A DNA stretch of 53,293 nt from Actinomycetes bacterium. GTDB taxonomy: Bacteria; Actinomycetota; Acidimicrobiia; Acidimicrobiales; Palsa-688. A program made the translations under genes and the position numbers. Below the pieces are notes generated by a model. That model saw only the letters and a list, made by a program, of their open reading frames with translations. It was not told where the DNA came from and searched no databases. Position 1 is the first letter of the stretch, and every line of letters begins with the position of its first letter. Shown here one piece after another: positions 8,865 to 17,541 of this stretch. The stretch spans positions 1-53,293 of the forward strand of contig JAJYMB010000139.1 of the NCBI GenBank assembly GCA_021787365.1, given 5' to 3'.

Positions 8865-9916
8865 GCCAGCACCTCCGACAAGGCAGCCAGGAAGCGGTCA
8901 TTTTCCTCGGGGAGCCCGACGGTGACCCGCAGGCACCCCTCGAGGCCGGCCCAGCTCGAGGTGTCGCGCACCAGCACCGAGCGCTCGACGAGGCCCTGCC
9001 AGACTTCGGCACCACTGCGCCCAAGGGGCCGGAAAAGCAAGAAGTTGGCCTGCGAGGGCCAGAGCTCCACGGCCAGGCGGGACAGCTCGCCGGCGAGACG
9101 CTCGCGTTCGGACACGATCGCGGACACCCGGCGCTCCATCTCGGCCGTGAACCGGAGGGCGAGCCGCCCCGCGGCCTGCTTCAGCGCGTCCAGGTGGTAA
9201 GGAAGCGCCACCCGCTCCAAGGCTCTCACAACCTCGCTCGGGCCGACCAGGTACCCGAGGCGGAGCGCAGCCATGGACCAGGTCTTGGAGAAAGTGCGGA
9301 CCACCACGAGCGGCACATCGTCGCCCACGAGCCCGAGCGCCGACCAGGAGGAGAACTGTCCGTAGGCCTCGTCCACCACCACCAAAGCCTCCGAAGCAGA
9401 AAGGGCCGCGGAGACCGTGGAGGGGTCTTCTGCCCTGCCCGTCGGGTTGTTGGGCGAACAAAAAAAGACAATCGACGGGTGCTCCCTTCCCACCAGTTCG
9501 AGGGCGTCGTCGGCACCGAGGGAGAACCCGGCACCGCGCCTACCGGCCACGACCTCGGTGCCGGTCAGGTGGGCGATATGGGAGTGCAGGGCGTAGGTCG
9601 GCTCCCACAGGGCTGCTTTACGCCCCGGGCCTCCATAGGCAAGTAACAGGCTCTGGAGCACCTCGTTGGAGCCGTTGGCCGCGAACACCTGCTCGGGCCG
9701 GACCCCGTGCAACTCGCCCAGCGCTTCTCGCAGGGCGTAGGCGGCCCGGTCGGGATAGCGGTTGAAACTCGTACGGCGAACCTCTTCGGCCAGCGCGTCG
9801 AACCAGCCCTCCGGCGGCGGGAAGGGCGACTCGTTGGTGTTGAGCCGCACGTCCACCGGGACCTGCGGCGAGTGGTAGCCCTTCCTCAACGAGAAGTCGG
9901 CTCGCGGCTGCGGCAT
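8861..9916 (-). CDS. hisC: Histidinol-phosphate aminotransferase
   Basis: This PLP enzyme makes L-histidinol phosphate from imidazole acetol phosphate and glutamate. Visible motifs are LNTNESPFPPP near the N-terminus, AANGSNEVLQ, SPNNPTG, the DEAYGQFS Asp region, and the PLP lysine in TFSKTWSMAALRLGY. The ATG at 9916 gives 351 residues, a normal length. An upstream extension to 10138 reads through the oppositely oriented small gene's promoter and is not conserved-looking. It is the first gene of the minus-strand his run; hisG and hisD are not in the window. Confidence 0.94.
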   Translation of the reverse strand: MPQPRADFSLRKGYHSPQVPVDVRLNTNESPFPPPEGWFDALAEEVRRTSFNRYPDRAAYALREALGELHGVRPEQVFAANGSNEVLQSLLLAYGGPGRKAALWEPTYALHSHIAHLTGTEVVAGRRGAGFSLGADDALELVGREHPSIVFFCSPNNPTGRAEDPSTVSAALSASEALVVVDEAYGQFSSWSALGLVGDDVPLVVVRTFSKTWSMAALRLGYLVGPSEVVRALERVALPYHLDALKQAAGRLALRFTAEMERRVSAIVSERERLAGELSRLAVELWPSQANFLLFRPLGRSGAEVWQGLVERSVLVRDTSSWAGLEGCLRVTVGLPEENDRFLAALSEVLA

Positions 9917-10052
9917 GCTCCGCGTCACGGCGGCGACCTGGCTCACAGCTGAAGGGCTCACAAGACAAGATGCTAGCGACGCGGTGGGGCGATGCCCGTC
10001 AACACGCTCCTGGCGCGTCGTCTGGCATGCTGGGGCCGATGAGGTGGGGCCC

Positions 10053-10241
10053 ATGAGCGCCGGCGCAGAACTGACCGCGGTCTCGAGCAGCCTGAGCGAG
10101 CTCACCAAACGGGTGGAGCGGATCCTCTCCGAGCTCACGCCCGCCGAGGAGGACCGCTACGGGGCAGACTTGCTCGAGCTCGAGCGCACGTTGGGGGCGG
10201 CCACCCGCCGGCTGGAGCGCCTCGTCTCACCGGCCCGCTAA
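10053..10241 (+). CDS. Small predicted coiled-coil protein, function unknown
   Basis: This 62-residue protein starts at an ATG preceded by a good ribosome site (GAGGTGG, 6 bases upstream). The sequence is acidic and heptad-like: LSELTKRVERILSELTPAEE in the first half, LLELERTLGAATRRLERLV in the second. This suggests a short helical hairpin or coiled coil. It is divergent from hisC (136 bases apart) and its TAA stop overlaps the nth TAG stop on the other strand. No family is recognised. Confidence 0.65.
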   Translation: MSAGAELTAVSSSLSELTKRVERILSELTPAEEDRYGADLLELERTLGAATRRLERLVSPAR

Positions 10242-10996
10242 ACCAGGCGGGCGCCTCTGGCGGTGCCGGCGGCTCGCAGCCCGGCGGCACCGGTCGGGAG
10301 CTGGGCCGAGGGGCAGAAGTCAGCCAGCAGGCAGTCGGCGCAGCGCGGGCGGTTGGCGATGCAAACGCGCCGGCCGTGGAGGATCAGCCGGAGGCTGAGC
10401 GCTCCCCACTCCTTCGGGGCGAGCGCCGCGCAGAGGTCGGCCTCGATCTTGTTCGGGTCGGTGTTGGTCGTGAGCCCGAGAAGCCGGCTGAGCCTCGACA
10501 CGTGCGTGTCCACGGGCAACCCGGGCACGCCGAACGCCACAGAGAGGACCACGTTGGCCGTCTTGCGCCCGACCCCGGGCAAGCTCACCAGCTCCTCGAT
10601 CGACGCCGGCACCCGCCCCCCGAAGCGCTCGCTGACTGCTTGTGCGAGGGAGACCAGGGTCTTCGCCTTCACCCTGAAAAAGCCGGTCGGCCGGATGATG
10701 TCCTCCACGTCGTCCGGGCTCGCCTCCGCCATCTCGAAGGGGCTCGAGAAGCGCTTGAAGAGGGCCGGGGTCACGGAGTTGACCCGTTCGTCGGTCGTCT
10801 GCGCCGAGAGCACCGTAGCGACCAACAGTTGCCAGGGGTCGGTGAAGTCCAGCTCACAGAGGTCGGGGGCGGCACCTGGGTACTCGGTGGCCAGGCGTTC
10901 GGCCGTGAGCCTGGTGCGACCAGCGGGGGTCCTCGGGCGCCCGGACTGCGACGCCTGCCGGCCGGCACCGCCGGCACCTCGGGGAGCGCTGGCCAT
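10238..10996 (-). CDS. nth: Endonuclease III (DNA glycosylase/AP lyase)
   Basis: The enzyme excises oxidised pyrimidines in base-excision repair. The helix-hairpin-helix LPGVGRKTANVV contains the catalytic Lys, and VDTHVSRLSRLLGL holds the catalytic Asp. The C-terminal iron-sulfur loop has four cysteines spaced as C-x6-C-x2-C-x5-C (CIANRPRCADCLLADFC). The ATG at 10996 gives 252 residues; about 35 Arg/Gly-rich residues precede the core. The gene is convergent with the small gene 10053..10241 and divergent from mshD. Confidence 0.95.
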   Translation of the reverse strand: MASAPRGAGGAGRQASQSGRPRTPAGRTRLTAERLATEYPGAAPDLCELDFTDPWQLLVATVLSAQTTDERVNSVTPALFKRFSSPFEMAEASPDDVEDIIRPTGFFRVKAKTLVSLAQAVSERFGGRVPASIEELVSLPGVGRKTANVVLSVAFGVPGLPVDTHVSRLSRLLGLTTNTDPNKIEADLCAALAPKEWGALSLRLILHGRRVCIANRPRCADCLLADFCPSAQLPTGAAGLRAAGTARGARLV

Positions 10997-11047
10997 CGGC
11001 CCATACGCTAGTGCCAGCCGGAAGGGAGCCGATAGTAGCGTCGAAGT

Positions 11048-12004
11048 GTGGTCGAAATCGAGGTAAAGCGTCACATTGGCCCCGAAGACCTTTCGACGCT
11101 GTCTCAGCTTTTGAGCGCCGCCTCCGAGGCCGACGCCCACCCCGCCCTCGGTGAGCACGCCTGGCTCGACCTCGTGCAGGGTGGCCGGGAGGGGTTCGCC
11201 GGCCTGGTCGCCTGGGAGCCGAGCCACCCCCACCCGGTTGGCTACGCCCAGCTCTCCAGGGGGGAAGACCTCGGCGAACGGCCCCACTGGGGGCTCGAAC
11301 TGGTCGTCGACCCCCACCACCGCACCCCGGGGAACACCGTCGCCGGAGACCTCCTGCGCAGCGCCCTCGGCCTCGTGGCGTCCGAGGGGGGCGGGCACTT
11401 CCACCTCTGGGTCAACCAGCCGAGCTCGGTCCAGGACCGCCTGGCCGCGAGCGTGGGGCTTTCACCCGGGCGCACGCTCTACCAGATGCGCCGGGGCCTG
11501 CCGGTGGAGGAAACTCCCTCGATCGCCACCCGCCCGTTCCGGGTCGGCCACGACGAGGAGGCCTGGCTCCTCGTCAACAACCGAGCCTTCGCCAAGCACC
11601 CCGAGCAGGGCGGCTGGACCGCCAAAACCCTGAAGGCGCGCCAGTCCCAACCGTGGTTCGACCCCGAGGGGTTCCTGCTCCACGAGGTCGGCGGCCGCCT
11701 GGCCGGCTTCTGTTGGACCAAAGTCCACGACGCCCCACCCGCGCGTGTGGGCGAGATCTACGTGGTCGCGGTCGACCCCGTCTTCGCCGGGCGCGGCCTC
11801 GGGCGCGAGCTCACCCTGGCCGGCTTGGCCTACCTGTCGGGCAAGGGCATTACCGAAGCCATGCTCTACGTAGACGCGACCAACACGGTGGCGGTCAAGA
11901 TGTACGTCGACTTGGGCTTCGTGGTCAACCACATGGACCGCGCCTACACCGGCGACATCGCGCCAGGCCCTTTACCTCCCGGCTCTATGCCTGGCGGGGC
12001 TTAG
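11048..12004 (+). CDS. mshD: Mycothiol synthase (tandem GNAT acetyltransferase)
   Basis: The enzyme acetylates Cys-GlcN-Ins, the last step of mycothiol synthesis, a thiol made by actinobacteria. Two GNAT domains are visible. The N-terminal one is degenerate; the C-terminal one has a complete acetyl-CoA loop, VAVDPVFAGRGLGRELTLAG, followed by MLYVDATNTVAVKMYVDLGF. HPEQGGWT and WFDPEGFLL are typical of MshD. The length of 318 residues fits the family. The GTG start is 51 bases from the divergent nth start. The 3' end overlaps the convergent sqdB-like gene by 20 bases. Confidence 0.9.
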   Translation: MVEIEVKRHIGPEDLSTLSQLLSAASEADAHPALGEHAWLDLVQGGREGFAGLVAWEPSHPHPVGYAQLSRGEDLGERPHWGLELVVDPHHRTPGNTVAGDLLRSALGLVASEGGGHFHLWVNQPSSVQDRLAASVGLSPGRTLYQMRRGLPVEETPSIATRPFRVGHDEEAWLLVNNRAFAKHPEQGGWTAKTLKARQSQPWFDPEGFLLHEVGGRLAGFCWTKVHDAPPARVGEIYVVAVDPVFAGRGLGRELTLAGLAYLSGKGITEAMLYVDATNTVAVKMYVDLGFVVNHMDRAYTGDIAPGPLPPGSMPGGA

Positions 12005-13313
12005 CTGCTTGACGGGAAGCCTTCCCGTCTCCGTCCAGGTTCTCTACACCGTCGAGACTGAGGGTGCCGAGTTGTTCGGCCTTGGCGGTGCCGGCGGCGC
12101 CGCGGCGCTCCGAAGTCGGCGAGAGCTGCAGGTCCGGTGCCACCTCCATGCCCTTCACCCACACCGAACGGGCCACGATCTTCGACGTGTCCACGCGGTC
12201 TTTGTACTTCTCGGCGATCAGCGTGACCTCTTCGAGCAGTCCCTGCGAGAGCGTGGTCGGGTCGAGCCCGAGCGACAGGAACCGGTCGTTCCTTACCACG
12301 AGGTCGTTTTCCGCCGCTTCATTGCGGGGGTTGGGCAGCATCACGACCTGGGCACCTGTCAGCTTGGACACCAGGTTGGCGAGGTCGATCACCTTGTGGA
12401 CCTCGGTCGTCTGGTTGAACACCGACACCCGGTCGCCCGCCGCCGGCGGGTTGTTGATAGCGATCTCGATGCAGCGCACGGTGTCGCGGATGTGGATGAA
12501 AGCACGGGTCTGCCCGCCCACGCCGTGGACGGTGAGGGGGTGGCCGATCGCCGCCTGCATGAGGAACCGGTTGAGCACCGTCCCGTAGTCGCCGTCGTAG
12601 TCGAAACGGTTGACGAGGCGATCGTCCATCGCCGTCTGGTCGGTCTGGGTGCCCCAGACGATGCCCTGGTGCAAGTCGGTGATGCGCACGCCGTCGTTCT
12701 TGGCGTAGAAGGCGAAAAGAAGCTGGTCGAGGGTCTTGGTCATGTGGTACACCGAGCCCGGGTTGGCGGGGTGGAGGATTTCCCGCACGATGTCGCCGTC
12801 GGGCGTCGGGACCTTGACCGCCAGGTAGCCCTCGGGGATCGGGGCCGACCCCGACCAGCCATAACCGTAGACCCCCATGGTCCCCAGGTGGACCACTGCG
12901 GCGTCCACGCCCGAGTCGACGAGCGCGCAGAGCAGGTTGTGGGTGCCCCGGACGTTGTTGTCGACCGTGTAGCGCTTGGTGTGCGGCGCGCGCATCGAAT
13001 ACGGCGCCGCCCGCTGCTCGGCGAAGTGGACTATCGCGTCGGGCTCGAAGTCCCGCAGCAAGTCGAGGAGGCGGTTGTACTGGAGTGCGAGATCCAAGTT
13101 GACAAAGCCGATCTCTTTCCCGGAGACCGACTTCCAGGCGCGCAGACGTTCTCCTATCGGCCGGATGGGCGTGAGCGACTCGACCTCCAGCTCGAGGTCG
13201 ATCTTCCGGCGGGAAAGGTTGTCCACGATCAAGATGTCGTGGCCCTTGGACGACAGGTGCAGAGACGTCGGCCACCCGCAGAAGCCGTCGCCCCCCAAGA
13301 TCATTATCTTCAT
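11985..13313 (-). CDS. sqdB: UDP-sulfoquinovose synthase-like NAD-dependent epimerase
   Basis: This protein of the short-chain dehydrogenase/epimerase superfamily would make UDP-sulfoquinovose from UDP-glucose and sulfite. That is the donor for the sulfolipid SQDG and for some sulfonated glycans. The N-terminus MKIMILGGDGFCGWPTSLHL matches the Sqd1/SqdB NAD-binding signature (GGDGxCGW). LGTMGVYGYG supplies the catalytic Thr, and GSVYHMTKTLD the Tyr-x3-Lys pair. RITDLHQGIVWGTQT is also family-typical. The roughly 40 C-terminal residues are low-complexity. Divergent from rlmN, with about 55 bases between starts. A glycosyltransferase of the GT4 family lies 4 kb away, but whether it uses this sugar is unknown. 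Confidence 0.85.
   Translation of the reverse strand: MKIMILGGDGFCGWPTSLHLSSKGHDILIVDNLSRRKIDLELEVESLTPIRPIGERLRAWKSVSGKEIGFVNLDLALQYNRLLDLLRDFEPDAIVHFAEQRAAPYSMRAPHTKRYTVDNNVRGTHNLLCALVDSGVDAAVVHLGTMGVYGYGWSGSAPIPEGYLAVKVPTPDGDIVREILHPANPGSVYHMTKTLDQLLFAFYAKNDGVRITDLHQGIVWGTQTDQTAMDDRLVNRFDYDGDYGTVLNRFLMQAAIGHPLTVHGVGGQTRAFIHIRDTVRCIEIAINNPPAAGDRVSVFNQTTEVHKVIDLANLVSKLTGAQVVMLPNPRNEAAENDLVVRNDRFLSLGLDPTTLSQGLLEEVTLIAEKYKDRVDTSKIVARSVWVKGMEVAPDLQLSPTSERRGAAGTAKAEQLGTLSLDGVENLDGDGKASRQAAKPRQA
12011..12029. terminator. Palindromic hairpin between convergent mshD and sqdB-like
   Basis: GACGGGAAG and CTTCCCGTC form a 9-bp stem with a single-base centre, just after the mshD stop and inside the last codons of the convergent gene. 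No T-run follows on either strand. A role as a U-less terminator for mshD is inference. Confidence 0.3.
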
Positions 13314-13369
13314 AGCTCACCCACAGTACTGGCTAGCCCTACTTGGGCCCAAGTATTGGCCCTCGAGCG

Positions 13370-14461
13370 GTGGCCGTACGCTGGGTGGCGGTGGGACCGA
13401 CCGTGTACGACTTGTCGCGTGAGCAACTGGCAGAGCTGCTCGCGGGGGAGCCCGGCTACCGGGCCGGACAGGTTTGGCGCGCCCTCTGGGAAAGGGGGGC
13501 CTGGCCGGAGGACATGTCGGACCTGCCCAAAAGCCTGCGCCACCGGCTGGGGAGCGTCCTTTGCCCCGCGCTCCACGAAGTCTCCCGGTCCGCCTCGGCC
13601 GACGAGAGCACCACCAAGTGGCTCTGGGAGCTGAACGACGGAGCCCGCGTGGAGACCGTCCTCATGCTGTACCCACGCCGTGCCACCGTGTGCGTCTCCA
13701 GCCAGGCGGGCTGCGCCATGGGCTGCAGTTTCTGCGCCACCGGCCAGGGCGGCTTCACCCGCCAGCTCTCTTCCGGCGAGATCGTAGAACAGGTGGTCGC
13801 CGCTCGGCGCGCCGCCCTCCCGCGCCGGCTCGACAACGTCGTGTTCATGGGGATGGGAGAGCCGCTCGCCAACTACGGGCGCGCCTGGGGGGCCGTCGAG
13901 CGCATCCACGCGCACCTCGGCATCTCGGCCCGGCGCATCACCTTGTCCACCGTGGGCGTCGTGCCCGGGATCAAGCGACTTGCCGGCGAGGCGCTACCCG
14001 TAAACCTCGCCGTGTCGCTCCACGCAGCGCGCGACGAACTGCGGGACCAGCTCGTACCCCTCAACCGCCGCTACCCGCTCAGCGCGCTGATGGACGCCTG
14101 TGCCGGTTACGTCGAAGCCAGGCGAAGGCGGCTGTCGTTCGAATGGGCACTGATCGCCGGCGTCAACGACACGGCCCGCGACGCCGCCGAACTGGCTCGC
14201 CTGGCGCTCGCCCTGCCCCTGCCCGCCCACGTCAACTTGATCCCGCTCAACCCGACCCCCGGTTACCCGGAGAGGGGGACGCCGCCCGAGGGGGTCGCCG
14301 CGTTCGAGGAGAGCCTCTTGTCACAGGGCGTGAACGTCACGGTCCGGGACAACCGGGGAACCGACATCGCAGCTGCCTGCGGGCAACTGGCCGGGAGCGC
14401 GGGCGGGCGACCGGCCGGCACCAGCCCGGTCGCGCTAGGAGCGCGAGAGGTGCCAAAATGA
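13370..14461 (+). CDS. rlmN: Dual-specificity 23S rRNA/tRNA adenine-C2 methyltransferase
   Basis: This radical SAM enzyme methylates A2503 of 23S rRNA and A37 of some tRNAs. The iron-sulfur motif is C-x3-C-x2-C (CAMGCSFCATGQGGF). VFMGMGEPLANY and LAVSLHA are typical, and the methyl-carrying cysteine is in AACGQL near the C-terminus. Several in-frame starts exist: TTG 13343, GTG 13370, GTG 13385 and GTG 13391. None has a strong ribosome site, so the start is uncertain by about 15 codons. A 123-residue membrane protein gene follows 6 bases downstream. Confidence 0.93.
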   Translation: MAVRWVAVGPTVYDLSREQLAELLAGEPGYRAGQVWRALWERGAWPEDMSDLPKSLRHRLGSVLCPALHEVSRSASADESTTKWLWELNDGARVETVLMLYPRRATVCVSSQAGCAMGCSFCATGQGGFTRQLSSGEIVEQVVAARRAALPRRLDNVVFMGMGEPLANYGRAWGAVERIHAHLGISARRITLSTVGVVPGIKRLAGEALPVNLAVSLHAARDELRDQLVPLNRRYPLSALMDACAGYVEARRRRLSFEWALIAGVNDTARDAAELARLALALPLPAHVNLIPLNPTPGYPERGTPPEGVAAFEESLLSQGVNVTVRDNRGTDIAAACGQLAGSAGGRPAGTSPVALGAREVPK

Positions 14462-14467
14462 GAGGCA

Positions 14468-14839
14468 ATGGGAAACACCCGATGGCTCGACCGGAGCCAA
14501 CCCCAGACTCTCTACTACGGCAACATGCTGCTCTACTTCAATGCGGCATGGTGGCTGCTCTACCTGCTCCTCGGTGTCCCCTTCTTTGCCATCCTCGGCC
14601 TGTGGGCGCTCTTTTCGGGGCTCGGCATCGCCAACGAGAAGAGGTTGGGTTACTGGTCCGCCGTCGCCTTGGCAGTGGTCAACGTGCTCATGCTCCTCTA
14701 CGTGTTCCTCCACGGGGGAGCCGTCTCCCTGGGCCTGCTGCTCAACCTGGTGTTCGGCGCCGCCCTGCTCGCACTGCTCCTCCACCCGATGAGCCGCAGC
14801 TACCAAAAGATCTGGTTCAAGAAGCTCAACCGGCGCTGA
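14468..14839 (+). CDS. Small integral membrane protein, function unknown
   Basis: The protein has 123 residues with about three or four hydrophobic helices (AAWWLLYLLLGVPFFAILGLW, then about 65-85 and 90-110). It ends in a basic cytoplasmic tail, SYQKIWFKKLNRR. It begins 6 bases after the rlmN stop, so it is likely co-transcribed. No recognised domain. The end is convergent with the aminotransferase gene (22 bases apart). Confidence 0.7.
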   Translation: MGNTRWLDRSQPQTLYYGNMLLYFNAAWWLLYLLLGVPFFAILGLWALFSGLGIANEKRLGYWSAVALAVVNVLMLLYVFLHGGAVSLGLLLNLVFGAALLALLLHPMSRSYQKIWFKKLNRR

Positions 14840-14860
14840 GGTGCCGGTGCGTGGGTTTCG

Positions 14861-16036
14861 CTAACCGACCTTGGTGAGCGCGCGGCGCAGGTTCCGGACG
14901 GCTTGGGCGATGCGTTGCTCGTTTTCTACTAGGGCAAAACGTACATAGCCCTCGCCCCCCGGCCCGAAGCCAGAGCCCGGAGAGGTGGCCACCCGGGCCT
15001 CGGTGACGAGGTGCTTGGCGAACTCGAGCGACCCCATTTCCTGGTAGGGCTCGGGCACGGCTGCCCAGACGAACATCGTGCCGGCCGGCTTGGCCACCTG
15101 CCAGCCGATCCGGTTGAGCCCGTCCACCAGCGCGTCGCGCCGCGAGCGGTAGATCTCGTTGACGGCGTGCGGGTAGTCGGGGGCCTCGTTCATCGCCACG
15201 ATCGATGCGATCTGGATCGGCTGGAACGTGCCGTAGTCCAAGTAGCTCTTCAGCTTGGTGAGAGCACCCACCACTTCGGAGTTGCCGACGGCAAAAGCGA
15301 CCCGCCAGCCTGCCATCGAGAAGCTCTTGGTGAGCGTGTACAGCTCGACGGCGACTTCCTTGCCACCGGGCACCTGGAGGACCGAGGGGGGCTCGTAGCC
15401 GTCGAAATAGGTGTCGGCGTAAGCAAAGTCGTGGACGAGCAGCACGTCGCGCTCCCGAGCGAACTCGACGAACTTGGCCATCGTTGCCAGGTCCACGCAC
15501 TCGGTCGTCGGGTTGTGAGGGAACGAAAGCACGGCCACTTTGGGCTTCGGTGACGCGCCTTCCCAGGCGGATACGAGGTTGGCCAAGAAGTCCTCCCCCG
15601 GGCCGACCCGGACATGGCACACCGACGCGCCGGCAAAGAGCGGCCCGTAGAGGTGGATCGGGTACGAAGGCGAGGGCACGAGGGCGGTGTCGCCCGGCCC
15701 GACCAGCACCCACATCAGGTGGGAGAGGCCCTCTTTGGCCCCGATGGTGAAGACCACCTCAGCCTCGGGGTCGAGCTCGACACCAAAGCGCCGGCGGTAG
15801 AGCCTGGAGACGGCCAGGCGCAGGTTGGGGAGCCCACGCGACGACGAGTAACGGTGGTTGCGCGGGTTGCGGGCGGCCTCCGCCAACTTGTCGACGGCCA
15901 CCTGCGGGCTCGGGATGTCAGGGTTGCCGAACCCGAGGTCGATCACGTCCTCGCCGGCCCGGCGCATCTGGTCGCGCAACTGGTTGATCGACGCGAACAC
16001 ATAAGGCGGCAGCTCGCCTATACGTCGGAACTCCAT
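14861..16036 (-). CDS. Class I aminotransferase, AlaC-like (glutamate-pyruvate type)
   Basis: This fold-type I PLP enzyme of 391 residues has the PLP lysine in TLTKSFSMAGWRVAF. NPDIPSP, SFPHNPTTECVD and VHDFAYADTYFDGYEPPS closely resemble the AlaC/YfdZ branch, which makes alanine from pyruvate. LL-diaminopimelate aminotransferase is a related possibility. The start ATG has GGAG four bases upstream. It stands alone between convergent rlmN and the RNA methyltransferase genes, with 130 bases of non-coding sequence on its 5' side. Confidence 0.88.
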   Translation of the reverse strand: MEFRRIGELPPYVFASINQLRDQMRRAGEDVIDLGFGNPDIPSPQVAVDKLAEAARNPRNHRYSSSRGLPNLRLAVSRLYRRRFGVELDPEAEVVFTIGAKEGLSHLMWVLVGPGDTALVPSPSYPIHLYGPLFAGASVCHVRVGPGEDFLANLVSAWEGASPKPKVAVLSFPHNPTTECVDLATMAKFVEFARERDVLLVHDFAYADTYFDGYEPPSVLQVPGGKEVAVELYTLTKSFSMAGWRVAFAVGNSEVVGALTKLKSYLDYGTFQPIQIASIVAMNEAPDYPHAVNEIYRSRRDALVDGLNRIGWQVAKPAGTMFVWAAVPEPYQEMGSLEFAKHLVTEARVATSPGSGFGPGGEGYVRFALVENEQRIAQAVRNLRRALTKVG

Positions 16037-16166
16037 TGGACTCCTGGCCTCCTCGGTATGCCCCCGTCGAGGCTACTCAGCCCACCCTACTCGGCGAGTG
16101 ACCAGGCGGACGCGCCCGGGCGCGGCACAGTCAGGGGGTGCGGGCGCAGGACCGGTCGCTTGGCCT

Positions 16167-16979
16167 TCAGGGGTGGGGGCCGGCGAAGCGGTGCAGCGCC
16201 ACCGCCAGCGCCACGGCCACGTTGAGCGAGTCCACCCGAGGGGCCATGGGCACCCGTACCTGGCGACAGGCGGAGAGCACCGCCGCCGACAAGCCGCTCC
16301 CCTCGGCGCCCACTATGAGAGCGACCTTTTCCCCTTGGAGGGCGTCAGCCGCGTCCTGCACCGCCTCGGCCGAACCAGCCGGCGTGAGGGCGACAGCGAC
16401 AAAGCCGTTCTTTCCCAATAACTGAAGGCTGCCCGGCCACGGTTCGAGGCGAGCGAACGGCATGCGGAGCACGTGCCCGAGCGAGACCCGGACGCTCCGG
16501 CGGTAGAGGGGGTCCGAGCAAGTCGGGTCGAGCAGCACTGCGCCGGCACCGAACGCGGTGGCGTTGCGGAAAATCGAGCCGAGGTTCTCCTGGTCGGTGA
16601 CCCCCTCGACGACCACGACGAGGCGCTCTCGAGCGAGCAGGCTCGTCGCCTGCGCCGGCGGGAGCCGTCGGGCGAGGCCGAGAACGCCCCGGTGCACCTC
16701 GAAGCCGGCGACCCCGGCCATGACCTCGTCGTCTGCCACGTAAACCGCCGTCTCAGGCGGCAACGCGAGGCCGGCGAGGGCGGGGAGGCGCCGGCGCAGC
16801 ACCAGCACCGACTCGAGCGGGTAGGGCGACGCCAGCACCGCCTCGAGGGCGAAGCGCCCCTCCACTATGAAGTACCCTCCTGCCAGCTCGGCGCTCCGGC
16901 GCAGGGCCGAGTCCTTCAGGTCACGGTAGGGACGGAGGCGCGGGTCGGCCGGCGAAACAACCTTTTCCGCCGGTGTCAC
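16167..16979 (-). CDS. TrmH/SpoU-family RNA 2'-O-methyltransferase
   Basis: This SPOUT-fold enzyme would methylate a ribose in rRNA or tRNA using SAM. The three SpoU motifs are in order: QENLGSIFRNATAFGAGAVL, IVGAEGSGLS and VRVPMAPRVDSLNVAVALAVAL. The N-terminal substrate-binding domain (LAGGYFIVEGRFALEAVL) resembles the eL30-like domain of 23S rRNA methyltransferases. The exact target cannot be told. Its GTG start overlaps the SRPBCC gene's stop (GTGA), so the two are coupled. Confidence 0.9.
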   Translation of the reverse strand: MTPAEKVVSPADPRLRPYRDLKDSALRRSAELAGGYFIVEGRFALEAVLASPYPLESVLVLRRRLPALAGLALPPETAVYVADDEVMAGVAGFEVHRGVLGLARRLPPAQATSLLARERLVVVVEGVTDQENLGSIFRNATAFGAGAVLLDPTCSDPLYRRSVRVSLGHVLRMPFARLEPWPGSLQLLGKNGFVAVALTPAGSAEAVQDAADALQGEKVALIVGAEGSGLSAAVLSACRQVRVPMAPRVDSLNVAVALAVALHRFAGPHP

Positions 16980-17413
16980 TCCTCGGCACGGGCGCGCAGC
17001 TCCCGGAGAGCGGTATAGGTGATGCGGCCCTCAGCCCGGCGCTTCACGAAGACTGGCAAGGGGACTTTCAGCTCGACCACGAGGTTGTAGGTCACGTCCG
17101 CCGAGCCGTCGTCGGTCGGGTAGATCTCGTAGCTGCCGTCGAGGCGGCGCGTCACGTCGCCCTCGACCTGCCGCCACGAGAGCCGCGAGGGCGCCCCGCT
17201 GTAGTCGTAGCTGAGGGTGTAAGAGGTGCTCCGCCCGAACGCCGCCGCCCGGAAGGCCACCCGCAGCGGCCTGCCCTCGAGGTCGCGCTCCTCGATCGAG
17301 ACGGCCTTTATGTCGCTCGCCCACTCCGGGTAGCGCTCGAAGTCGGTCAGCACCTGGAAACAGTGGTCTGGGCTGGCCCGGACGACCATCCTTTCGGTTA
17401 CCTGCTCTTCCAC
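16976..17413 (-). CDS. SRPBCC / polyketide cyclase-like protein
   Basis: This is a START-like helix-grip fold of about 145 residues, with ERMVVRASPDHCFQVLTDFERYPEWASDIKAV at the N-terminus. Such proteins bind hydrophobic ligands; the ligand here is unknown. The GTG at 17413 is chosen because GGGAGG lies 6 bases upstream; a TTG at 17431 would add six residues but has no such site. Translation is coupled to the downstream RNA methyltransferase. Confidence 0.85.
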   Translation of the reverse strand: MEEQVTERMVVRASPDHCFQVLTDFERYPEWASDIKAVSIEERDLEGRPLRVAFRAAAFGRSTSYTLSYDYSGAPSRLSWRQVEGDVTRRLDGSYEIYPTDDGSADVTYNLVVELKVPLPVFVKRRAEGRITYTALRELRARAEE

Positions 17414-17541
17414 CTGGCACCTCCCGGACAAAGAATCTAGTGCCGCCTATAGGGGCCCTCGCCCCCTTGCCGGGCTGAGAACACGTTGTTGCCCCCCATT
17501 GGCTGCTGTCCGCTACCGGGCAAAAGTCGCCCGTCGTGGCC

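Noticed and set aside
9917..10052. Histidine attenuator peptide ahead of hisC
   Set aside because: No short ORF with a His run and no terminator/antiterminator pair were found in this interval.
12009..13634. A 541-codon plus-strand frame opposite the sqdB-like gene
   Set aside because: The peptide is rich in Val, Asp, His and Arg with no domain, while the minus strand encodes clear Sqd1 signatures.
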